Of a stretch of DNA of 17,875 nt, positions 6,649 through 13,671 are shown one piece after another. The notes under the pieces are model-generated. The model did no database searches, was not told where the DNA came from, and saw nothing but the letters and a program-made list of their open reading frames with translations. Numbering within the stretch: position 1 is the first letter of the stretch; each line of letters starts with the position of its first letter. Source of the DNA: CAYVUV01 sp964455095 (lineage in GTDB: Bacteria > Desulfobacterota > Binatia > HRBIN30 > CADEER01); assembly GCA_964455095.1 (NCBI GenBank), contig CAYVUV010000124.1, forward strand, positions 1 through 17,875, written 5' to 3'. The translations under genes and the position numbers were made by a program.

Positions 6649-7853
6649 GTGACGCGACCGGCGGTCGCGACCTCGTGTGCCGCAGCGAGCCGCGCTGGCG
6701 GCACGAGCGCTTCGGCGCCATCGTCGTGCTCGACGATCCGCCGGTGCTCGCGCACGTCGACCAGATACTGGCGACCGAGCTCGGTATTCCGCCGTCGCCG
6801 CTCTGGACCGAGCCGCCGCGCGAGGCGCTCGAGGCGCCTGTCGAGGCGCACTTGACGGTGACCAAGCGCTGCAACCTGGCCTGCACGCACTGCTACCAGG
6901 AGAGCACGCCCGCGGCCGGCGCGACGGACCTGGCCTTCGAAGAATGGTTGCCGCGCCTCGACGCGCTGGCACGGGCGCGCGTCTTTCACATCGCCATCGG
7001 CGGCGGCGAGGCGCTGACACGCCCCGACCTGATCGCGATCGCCGCGGCGGCGCGCGCCCGCGGTATCACGCCCAACCTGACGACCAACGGCGCGTTCGTC
7101 GACGAGCCATTCGCGCAGCGCGCGGCGCTGCTGTTCGGCCAGATCAACGTCTCGGTCGATGCGTTGCCGCCGGGGCGCGTCTTCGGGGCGGACAAGGCCA
7201 CCCCCGGTATGCGCGCCGCGGCGCTGCTGCGGCGCGCCGGGGCCCGCGTGGGAGTCAACCTCGTCGTCGCGCGCGGCAACTTCGAATGCGTCGAAGCCGT
7301 CGTCGCCTGGGCCGCGGCGGCCGGTCTGGTGGAAGTCGAGTTGTTGCGCCTCAAGCCGACCGGGCGCGCCCGCGAGCGCTATCTGGACGAGCGCCTGACG
7401 CGCGCCCAGCGCGAGCGCTTGTTTCCGCTCGCGTTGGAGCTCGCCACCCGCTACGGCATTGCCGTCAAGCTCGACTGCTCGGCCGCGCCCTTCGTCGCCT
7501 GCCATGCGCCGGATCGCGAGCGCATGGAGCTGTTCGAGGTGGCGGGTTGCATCGGCGGGCTGTCACTGCTCGGCGTCGACGAGCAGGGCAAGACCGCGGC
7601 GTGCTCGTTCTACCCCGGGCGCGGCGACGACCTGCTCGATCTCGAGCGCGAGTGGGTCGGTTCGCAGGCCTACCGTCCGTTCCGTGATTACGTCGCGCAG
7701 GCCGAAGAGCCGTGCCGCTCCTGTGCGTACCTGACCACCTGCCGCGGTGGGTGCCGCGCCGTGGCGCTCTTTCTCACCGGGCGCGACGACGCGCCCGACC
7801 CGGAGTGCCCACGCGTCGAGGATCACGCGCGGCCGATCGCGCCGCCGGTCTAA
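6645..7853 (+). CDS. radical SAM/SPASM-domain peptide-modifying-type enzyme
   Basis: A 402-aa protein. The radical SAM cluster motif CNLACTHC supplies Cys76, Cys80 and Cys83 for the [4Fe-4S] cluster that cleaves S-adenosylmethionine. The GGGEAL motif near residue 120 binds SAM. The C-terminal SPASM domain carries the full Cys set for auxiliary iron-sulfur clusters: Cys302, Cys320, then C-x2-C-x5-C-x3-C at 357, 360, 366 and 370, then Cys388. Such enzymes mature peptides and small protein subunits (PqqE and AnSME are relatives by fold). The N-terminal 60 residues (RWRHERFGAIVVLDD) are family-specific and might bind substrate. The GTG start overlaps the previous stop, and the next gene begins 12 bases after this stop, so this is one operon. 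The reaction and target are unknown. Confidence 0.88.
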   Translation: MSDATGGRDLVCRSEPRWRHERFGAIVVLDDPPVLAHVDQILATELGIPPSPLWTEPPREALEAPVEAHLTVTKRCNLACTHCYQESTPAAGATDLAFEEWLPRLDALARARVFHIAIGGGEALTRPDLIAIAAAARARGITPNLTTNGAFVDEPFAQRAALLFGQINVSVDALPPGRVFGADKATPGMRAAALLRRAGARVGVNLVVARGNFECVEAVVAWAAAAGLVEVELLRLKPTGRARERYLDERLTRAQRERLFPLALELATRYGIAVKLDCSAAPFVACHAPDRERMELFEVAGCIGGLSLLGVDEQGKTAACSFYPGRGDDLLDLEREWVGSQAYRPFRDYVAQAEEPCRSCAYLTTCRGGCRAVALFLTGRDDAPDPECPRVEDHARPIAPPV

Positions 7854-7865
7854 GGGGCCCGAGCG

Positions 7866-9221
7866 TTGACGCGCCGTGTCGCGCGCCTGGCCGCGGCCCT
7901 GCTCCTCGTCGCGCTTCCGGCGCTCGCCAGCGCCGACGCGGCGCAGGTGCGGCGCCTGCTCAACCTGCTGCGCGGGATCGAGCAGGAATACCTCGAAGCC
8001 TTCGACGACGCGGGCGCGGTGGTGCGCTCGATCGAGCTCGAGGAAGCCGCGCTGCTGCTCGACGAGTTGCGCGATCGCGCCCAGCAACTCGGCGACGAGG
8101 GACCGTCCGACCTCGACACGCAGATGGCGGCGCTGGCTGACGCCGTCGCCGCGCGCGCGCCGGTTGCCGCGGTGAGCGCGCGCACGGTCGCAATCGGCGC
8201 CGCGCTGCGCGACGCGACCGGAGTCAGCGAGGAGGTGTTCCCCGCCGCGCCGCCTTCCGCCGCGCGCGGCGAGATCCTCTACCGCGAGAACTGCGCCGCG
8301 TGCCACGGCGTGGGCGGGGCCGGCGACGGACCCGATGCCGCCGCGCTGAAGCACCGGCCACCCGATTTCACCGATGCGGCGTTCATGCGCGCCGAGACAC
8401 CGCTGGATTTCTTCCTCGTCATTTCGCTCGGGCGCCGCCGGGCGGAGATGCCCGCCTGGGAGAGCGTGCTCGCCGTGCAGGAACGGTGGGATCTGGTGAG
8501 CTACGTCTGGTCTCTGCGTCCCGCACTTCGGCACAGCGCCGGCGGCCAGCCGCTCTTTATTACTCACTGCGCGCGCTGTCACGCCGCCGGCGCTGCGGGC
8601 CCTGGAACCGTCGGCGCGCCTGCGGCACCGTTCACGGCGCTCGAGCGCATGGCCGCGCGGTCGGACGCCGAGCTTTACACCGCCATCGTCGCTGGCGTGG
8701 CGGCCACCGAGATGCCGGCCTTCGGGGCCGTGCTCGGCGAAGACGAGCGGTGGACGCTGGTGGTTCTCGTCCGCGCGCTATCGCTCGGCGTCGACAGCGC
8801 AACCGATGTGCCCGGTGCCGCGGGCGACCCGTTCGATCGGGTCGCCCGCGGTGTCGCGGCCGCCGTTGATGCCTACCGCCTGCAAGAGAAGGATGCCGCG
8901 GACCGCGCGGCGAACGCCTATCTCCGCTTCGAGCCGTTGGAGCCCGGCATTGCCCGGCGCGACGCGGCGGCGGTTGGCCGCGTCGAGGCGGAGTTCGTCC
9001 GCTTCCAGAAGGCGCTGCGGCAGCCGGACGCCATGCGAGAAGTCGAGGCCGCTGCCGCGGCGGTCACGCGTGCCCTCGACGTCGCGCGCCGGACGCAACG
9101 CGCGCCGAGCCCGGACATGGGCTCCATCTGGACGCCGCTTTGGATCGTGGGTGCTGTCGCGGCTTGCGTAGTGCTTGTCGCGGCGGCGCGCCGGCGCCGG
9201 GCGGGCGCACCCGGGATGTGA
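7866..9221 (+). CDS. membrane-anchored dihaem cytochrome c, FTR1-periplasmic-domain-like
   Basis: A 451-aa exported protein. The TTG start at 7866 is chosen because a clean signal peptide follows directly (MTRRVARLAAALLLVALPAL). Residues 25-130 are helical and acidic. Two c-type haem sites follow: CAACH (143-147) and CARCH (235-239), with candidate Met ligands in the nearby 'EMPAW' and 'EMPAF' motifs. The region after the haems contains 'ANAYLRFEPLEPGIARRDAA', which closely resembles the periplasmic part of cytochrome c/FTR1 iron permeases. The FTR1 permease itself is absent. Instead there is one C-terminal membrane helix (LWIVGAVAACVVLVAA) and a basic tail. It therefore probably sits in the periplasm, tethered to the inner membrane, and moves electrons. 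It is the last gene of the radical SAM operon. Confidence 0.82.
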   Translation: MTRRVARLAAALLLVALPALASADAAQVRRLLNLLRGIEQEYLEAFDDAGAVVRSIELEEAALLLDELRDRAQQLGDEGPSDLDTQMAALADAVAARAPVAAVSARTVAIGAALRDATGVSEEVFPAAPPSAARGEILYRENCAACHGVGGAGDGPDAAALKHRPPDFTDAAFMRAETPLDFFLVISLGRRRAEMPAWESVLAVQERWDLVSYVWSLRPALRHSAGGQPLFITHCARCHAAGAAGPGTVGAPAAPFTALERMAARSDAELYTAIVAGVAATEMPAFGAVLGEDERWTLVVLVRALSLGVDSATDVPGAAGDPFDRVARGVAAAVDAYRLQEKDAADRAANAYLRFEPLEPGIARRDAAAVGRVEAEFVRFQKALRQPDAMREVEAAAAAVTRALDVARRTQRAPSPDMGSIWTPLWIVGAVAACVVLVAAARRRRAGAPGM

Positions 9222-9235
9222 AAGAGGGCAGAGAA

Positions 9236-9265
9236 AAGCCCCTGGACCTTGCGGCCCAGGGGCTT
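9236..9265 (-). terminator. intrinsic terminator of the first Cys-rich gene
   Basis: A strong hairpin has arms AAGCCCCTGG (9236-9245) and CCAGGGGCTT (9256-9265) and extends inward with a G-T pair. Read on the minus strand it is followed by TTTTC, so it is oriented to end the minus-strand gene that stops at 9306. It may also stop readthrough from the convergent cytochrome gene. Confidence 0.8.
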
Positions 9266-9305
9266 CCTTCCTCGCGCGAGTCGCGCACTCAAGTTGCCCA
9301 GGGGT

Positions 9306-10814
9306 TTATTGGCACGTGAGCGTCAACCCGGCGAGGATGTCGCCGATCGTCGAGGCGTAGAACGCGGCGGCGCCTTTGGCGGACAAACCGGCGGTGGAGC
9401 TGCTGGCCAGCGTCGTGCACGGGATCTCCGCGCCGCTGCCGGTGAACGGTCCACCCGTCGGCAGCGTGCCGCCGTTGTTGTTGGCGTTGTGGATGATGCC
9501 ACTGACGCTCTCGGTGGTGAGCGGGGCGCAGGTGTCTCCAACGTTGATCGAGACGTCAGCGCCGTCGCAGGCCATGCCGTTGCCCGGGTTGGGTTCGACG
9601 GTCAGGTTGAAGGCGAGCTGGCAGGACAGGCCGCCCGCCGGCGCCGGCGGCGGCACCGCCAGATCGACGCAGGTGCAATCGCAGATGTTGCCGAAGCCGG
9701 TGCCGTCCGGGCCGTCACAAGATCCTTGTCCGGCCATCGAGCACTGATCGTCGTCGCTACACGCCATCTGCGCGCCGTCGGTGCAGAAGCCCTCGCAGTT
9801 GGAGGCGAAGACGTTGGCCGCGCCGCCGCAGAACGTCGCACACGTGCCGGCGCAGCTCGCCTGCCCGGTGCAGGCGCCGATGTTGCGATTGCCGTCGACG
9901 TCCAGGCCGAGGCTGTTGCCGCCGTTGCAATCGACCTCACCGTCCGGACACGGCGTCGAGGCCGGCTTGACGCACGCCCAGAACAGGCCGGCGATGTTGA
10001 GCGGGCTGAATCCCGGCGGTTGCACTTCGCACGAACAGGCCGCCTTGCCGTTGGCACCCGGTGCGCCGCAGTTGAACTCCACCGAACCCGAGGCATTGAG
10101 GGTCTGCGTCAGCACGCCGGAGTAGATCTGCACCGTACTGCCGGCGCCGAGCGTGCACAGATGGGCGCCGAGCGGAGCCGGCGGCGGAGTAAAGGTTCTC
10201 GTTGGGGTTGCCGTGCCGGTAGGCGTCACGGTTCCCGTCGGCGTCCTCGTCGGGGTCGAGGTTGCGGTCGGCGCCGCCCCAGTGCAGAACATCGGGGCCG
10301 GAGCGTCCTTGCGCTTGATCAGTTTCGCGTTGTTGGCCAGCGTGGCGCCGCCGAATTCGCCACAGTACCGATCGCCGCCCGCGCCGATGACTGCTGCAGC
10401 GGTGCCGGCGAAAGGTGGGCTCAGCGTCACGCCGCCCGCGCCGCGGTCTTTGCACACCGCCTTGAGGATCTTCGGCTTGATCTGCACGACCTTGCACGGG
10501 TCGGATGCGGTGCCGGCGCCTTTGTATTTGTAGCCCTTGATCGGATCACCGGTCCATCCGGCCGCGGGCAGGTTGTAGGTGTTGTCGCCGCCGGCGCCGC
10601 CGACATCGAACACATGCAGCGTCGCTCCGACGGCCGTCGGTTCGTTGCCCGGAGCGGGCATTTGAAAGGCTCCTTTGGACAGGACCTTGACCAGCTTGCC
10701 CCCCGACTTGGCGATGAAGAGCTTGCCCGCGAACGTGTAGTCGACCGCCCGCGCGGGCGTGCTCAGGGCTGCTGCGACTGCCGCGAAGCCGAGCACCTTC
10801 ACTGAACGTCTCAT
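9306..10814 (-). CDS. secreted Cys-rich protein, paralogue A
   Basis: A 502-aa exported protein with a signal peptide (MRRSVKVLGFAAVAAALSTP) behind a strong AGGAGGGG ribosome site; an in-frame extension upstream to 10928 lacks support. Residues of about 24-180 form a domain beginning VDYTFAGKLFIAK and ending RYCGEFGG...KRKDAPAP, a pattern I associate with repeated secreted proteins of uncultured Binatota-like bacteria. A Thr/Pro linker (TPTRTPTGTVTPTGTATPTR) follows. The rest, about 270 residues, is Cys-rich (about 28 Cys in the whole mature protein), including CTGQASCAGTCATFCGG and ICDCTC. It ends LTLTCQ with no membrane anchor. The Cys content suggests a disulfide-stabilised extracellular protein. 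No enzymatic motif is visible and the function is unknown. Confidence 0.8.
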   Translation of the reverse strand: MRRSVKVLGFAAVAAALSTPARAVDYTFAGKLFIAKSGGKLVKVLSKGAFQMPAPGNEPTAVGATLHVFDVGGAGGDNTYNLPAAGWTGDPIKGYKYKGAGTASDPCKVVQIKPKILKAVCKDRGAGGVTLSPPFAGTAAAVIGAGGDRYCGEFGGATLANNAKLIKRKDAPAPMFCTGAAPTATSTPTRTPTGTVTPTGTATPTRTFTPPPAPLGAHLCTLGAGSTVQIYSGVLTQTLNASGSVEFNCGAPGANGKAACSCEVQPPGFSPLNIAGLFWACVKPASTPCPDGEVDCNGGNSLGLDVDGNRNIGACTGQASCAGTCATFCGGAANVFASNCEGFCTDGAQMACSDDDQCSMAGQGSCDGPDGTGFGNICDCTCVDLAVPPPAPAGGLSCQLAFNLTVEPNPGNGMACDGADVSINVGDTCAPLTTESVSGIIHNANNNGGTLPTGGPFTGSGAEIPCTTLASSSTAGLSAKGAAAFYASTIGDILAGLTLTCQ

Positions 10815-10830
10815 AACCCCTCCTTTGAGC

Positions 10831-10846
10831 GCCGGTGAATTCCGGC
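10831..10846. promoter_or_regulatory. short palindrome upstream of paralogue A
   Basis: GCCGG (10831-10835) and CCGGC (10842-10846) flank TGAATT just upstream of the ribosome site of the gene starting at 10814. It could be an operator or a leader hairpin. There is no supporting promoter consensus. Confidence 0.2.
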
Positions 10847-10872
10847 TCCGTTCCGTCTGAGTCCGCGAGAAA

Positions 10873-10900
10873 AGCCCCTGGACCTCTCGGTCCAGGGGCT
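10873..10900 (-). terminator. intrinsic terminator of the second Cys-rich gene
   Basis: A perfect 12-bp stem has arms AGCCCCTGGACC (10873-10884) and GGTCCAGGGGCT (10889-10900) with a TCTC loop. On the minus strand a TTTTC tail follows. It lies 38 bases past the stop at 10939 and is nearly the same sequence as the terminator at 9236-9265. Confidence 0.85.
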
Positions 10901-10938
10901 CGTTTCCCCCGCTCGGGTTGCTCAACACGAGCTCGCGC

Positions 10939-12363
10939 TCATTGGCAGGTGAGCGTCAGCCCGGCGAGAATGTCGCCGATCGTCGAACCGTAGAACGCCG
11001 CCGCGCCTTTGGCCGACAAGCCGGCAGTGGAGCTGCTGGCCAACGTCGCGCACGGGATCTCCGCGCCGCTGCCGGTGAACGGTCCACCGCTCGGCAGCGT
11101 GCCGCCGCCGTTGTTGGCGTTGTGGATGATGCCACTGACCGCTTCCGTCGTCAGCGGCGCGCAGGTGTCGCCGACGTTGATCGAGACATCGGCGCCGTCG
11201 CAGGCCATGCCGTTACCTGGGTTGGGTTCGACGGTCAGGTTGAAGGCCAGCTGACAGGAGAGGCCGCCCGCCGGCGCCGGAGGCGGCACCGCCAGATCGA
11301 CGCAGGTGCAGTCGCAGATGTTGCCGAAGCCGGCGCCGTCCGGCCCGTCGCACGAGCCCTGACCGGCCGAGCTGCACTGGTTGTCGGTCGTGCACGCCAT
11401 CTGCGCGCCGCTGGTGCAGAAGCCTTCGCAGTTGGACGCGAACATGTTCGCTGCGCCGCCGCAGAACGTCGCGCACGTCGAAGCGCAGTTCGCCTGACCC
11501 GTGCACGTGCCGATGTTGCGGTTGCCGTCGACGTCCAGGCCCAGGTTGTTGCCTCCGTCGCAGTCGACTTCGCCGTCAGGGCACGGCGTCGAGGCGGGCT
11601 TCACGCAGGCCCAGAACAAGCCGGCGATGTTGAGCGGGCTGAATCCCGGCGGTTGCACTTCGCACGAGCAATCGGCCTTGCCGGTCAGAGGCGACGGGGC
11701 GCCACACGCAAACTCGACCGAGCCCGTCGCCGACAGCGTCTGGTTCAGCACGCCGGAGAAGATCTCGACCTGGCTGCCGGCACCGAGTGTGCACAGATGG
11801 GAACCAATCGGCACCGGCGGCGCGATCACGGGGCATGATCCGGGCGCCGACGCGTCCTTGCGCTTCACCAGCTTGGCGTCGTTCTTGATCTCAGTGCCGC
11901 CGTATTCACCGCAGTAGCGGTCGGCGCCGGCGGTGAAGATCGCGCCCGCGGTTCCCGCAAACGGCGGCGCGAGCGTCACACCGCCCGCGCCCTTGTCCTT
12001 ACAAACCGCCTTGATAATCTTGGGCTTGATCTGAACGACCTTACACGGGTCGGCCGCAGTGCCGGCGCCCTTGTACTTGAAGCCCTTGACGGAATCACCG
12101 GTCCAGCCGGCGGCGGGCAGATTGTACGTATCGTCGCCGGCTGCGCCGCCGACATCGAATACTTCGAGCGTAGCGCCGACCGCGGTCGGTTCACTGCCAG
12201 GCGCCGGCATGGTGAAAGCGCCCTTGGATAGTACCTTGACGAGCTTTCCCCCCGTCTTGGCGATAAACAGCTTGCCTGCAAAGGTGTAGTCCACCGCGCC
12301 AGCCGGCGCGCTCGTGCTCAGCGCCAGCGCTGCGACGGCCAACAAACTCACGCAGCGTTTCAT
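10939..12363 (-). CDS. secreted Cys-rich protein, paralogue B
   Basis: A 474-aa exported paralogue of the gene at 9306-10814, starting with a signal peptide (MKRCVSLLAVAALALSTSAP) behind AAGGAGGAGG. It has the same two-domain plan. The final 107 residues differ at only about five positions by hand count, while the N-terminal domain is about 82% identical over some 155 residues. The Thr/Pro linker of paralogue A is missing; the domains are joined by a short 'CPVIAPPVPIGSHLC'. No catalytic motif or membrane anchor is seen. The shared terminator suggests that gene and terminator were duplicated as a unit. Function is unknown. Confidence 0.8.
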   Translation of the reverse strand: MKRCVSLLAVAALALSTSAPAGAVDYTFAGKLFIAKTGGKLVKVLSKGAFTMPAPGSEPTAVGATLEVFDVGGAAGDDTYNLPAAGWTGDSVKGFKYKGAGTAADPCKVVQIKPKIIKAVCKDKGAGGVTLAPPFAGTAGAIFTAGADRYCGEYGGTEIKNDAKLVKRKDASAPGSCPVIAPPVPIGSHLCTLGAGSQVEIFSGVLNQTLSATGSVEFACGAPSPLTGKADCSCEVQPPGFSPLNIAGLFWACVKPASTPCPDGEVDCDGGNNLGLDVDGNRNIGTCTGQANCASTCATFCGGAANMFASNCEGFCTSGAQMACTTDNQCSSAGQGSCDGPDGAGFGNICDCTCVDLAVPPPAPAGGLSCQLAFNLTVEPNPGNGMACDGADVSINVGDTCAPLTTEAVSGIIHNANNGGGTLPSGGPFTGSGAEIPCATLASSSTAGLSAKGAAAFYGSTIGDILAGLTLTCQ

Positions 12364-12438
12364 AGGTCCTCCTCCTTCGGACGTTTGGCAGCGACTTGGC
12401 ACCGGCCAATCCGGGCCTCGCTCGCCGTTGGCAGACAG

Positions 12439-12452
12439 GACATCGGGATGTC
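12439..12452. promoter_or_regulatory. dyad upstream of paralogue B
   Basis: GACAT (12439-12443) and ATGTC (12448-12452) form a 5-bp dyad with a CGGG centre. With one bulged base it extends to ACA/TGT further out (12435-12455). It lies about 75 bases upstream of the minus-strand start at 12363, where a regulator could bind. There is no other support. Confidence 0.25.
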
Positions 12453-12551
12453 TGTTTCGGCGTGCAGCAGACGTCATGCCAGGAGCTGGGAATAGGCCCA
12501 TTCGAGCAATGCGGAGTGCGGCGCTGGGCGGGGAGTTCGCAGTTAGAAATG

Positions 12552-12591
12552 CTTACAATTGCTGCGACCCGAACTTACAGTGTCGTGTAAG
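12552..12591. promoter_or_regulatory. cluster of three CTTACA half-sites
   Basis: CTTACA occurs at 12552-12557 and, 22 bases later, at 12574-12579. It occurs inverted as TGTAAG at 12586-12591. The last two form a 6-bp dyad with a 6-base centre. The 22-base spacing is close to two helical turns. The cluster lies in the divergent gap between the minus start at 12363 and the plus start at 12646, 55 bases before the latter, so it is a reasonable operator candidate. The first copy also contains TACAAT, a -10-like hexamer, but without a matching -35. Confidence 0.35.
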
Positions 12592-12645
12592 GCGGTCGGG
12601 TTGCGAGCCTCGCGTTGTGGGCGGTTGCGCGAGTATAGGGTGAAC

Positions 12646-13650
12646 ATGGCGTCTACCCCGCTGACACCCGCGAACCGACGCAGCCGCTCGCGCGCGCTGC
12701 GGCTAGTGCGTGAAATGGCCGCAACCATCAGCGCTATGGAAGGCGACGCAGCCACCATCGGCGAGCTCAAGATCGTCGCCCGCGCGCTGGAGGAGATGCG
12801 CGCCGGGTTCACCTTCTTCGCGCCCTACCGCGGCGTGCGCAAAGTGGCGACGTTCGGCTCGGCGCGCACGCAGCCCGACGATCCGATCTTTCGCACCGCG
12901 GAGGAGTTCGCGCGCGCCATCGCCGATGCCGGGTTCATGGTCATCACCGGCGCCGGCGGCGGCATCATGGAGGCCTGCCAGCGCGGCGCGGGGCGCGAGC
13001 GCAGCTTCGGTGTGAACATCCGTCTTCCCTTCGAGCAGCGCGCCAACCCCATCATCTACGGCGACCGCAAGCTGATGTCCTTCAACTACTTCTTCACCCG
13101 CAAGCTGTTCTTCATCAAGGACGCCAACGCGGTCGTCCTGTTCCCCGGCGGCTTCGGCACGCACGACGAAGGCTTCGAGGTGCTGACCCTGCTGCAGACC
13201 GGCAAGTGTCAGCCGATGCCGTTGGTGCTGCTCGATCAACCGCGCGGCACGTTTTGGAAGACGTGGCACCAGTACGTGCGCGACCATCTGCTGCGCCAGC
13301 ACATGATCTCGCCCGAGGACCTCGCGCTGTTCACGGTCACCGACGATTGCGCCGCGGCGGTGCGCGCGATCACCGACTACTACCGCGTCTACCACTCGGC
13401 CCGCTACGTCGACGACCTGCTCGTCCTGCGCCTGGTCCGCCCGCTGCCTGCCGCCGTGCTCGCGGCGCTGTCGGCGGAGTTTGCCGACATCATCGAGCGC
13501 GGCGCGATCGAGTCGTGCCAGCCGTTTCCCGCCGAGCGCGACGACCCGACGACGTTGCACCTGCCGCGCGTGGTTTTCCACTTCGATCGCCGCGCCTTCG
13601 GCCGCCTGCGCATGCTGATCGACCGCATCAACACGGCGCCGGCGGAGTGA
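12646..13650 (+). CDS. LOG-family nucleotide-binding protein
   Basis: A 334-aa protein of the LOG/TIGR00730-like Rossmann family, often mislabelled 'lysine decarboxylase'. Both signature motifs are present: ITGAGGGIMEA (Gly104 to Glu109 region) and PGGFGTHDE (Pro167-Glu175). Known LOG enzymes release free cytokinin-type bases by cleaving nucleoside 5'-monophosphates. This member is longer than the usual 190-250 residues: it has an N-terminal helical extension of about 60 residues and a C-terminal region of about 100 residues without an obvious domain, so its substrate may differ. ATG 12646 is chosen because AGGGTGA lies just upstream; a longer frame from 12559 has no ribosome site. The next gene starts 21 bases after the stop, suggesting co-transcription. 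Confidence 0.85.
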   Translation: MASTPLTPANRRSRSRALRLVREMAATISAMEGDAATIGELKIVARALEEMRAGFTFFAPYRGVRKVATFGSARTQPDDPIFRTAEEFARAIADAGFMVITGAGGGIMEACQRGAGRERSFGVNIRLPFEQRANPIIYGDRKLMSFNYFFTRKLFFIKDANAVVLFPGGFGTHDEGFEVLTLLQTGKCQPMPLVLLDQPRGTFWKTWHQYVRDHLLRQHMISPEDLALFTVTDDCAAAVRAITDYYRVYHSARYVDDLLVLRLVRPLPAAVLAALSAEFADIIERGAIESCQPFPAERDDPTTLHLPRVVFHFDRRAFGRLRMLIDRINTAPAE

Positions 13651-13671
13651 CGAGCAGCAACAGGGGGGACG

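Noticed and set aside
6352..9221. Operon as a quinohemoprotein amine dehydrogenase (QhpA/QhpC/QhpD) system
   Set aside because: It also has a dihaem cytochrome, a small protein and a SPASM enzyme, but the small protein has no Cys, which the Cys-rich, thioether-linked QhpC subunit needs, and it is a membrane protein.
9249..10805. 518-codon plus-strand frame over Cys-rich paralogue A
   Set aside because: It is Arg-rich and motif-free, and a similar frame over paralogue B follows simply from the paralogy of the opposite strand.
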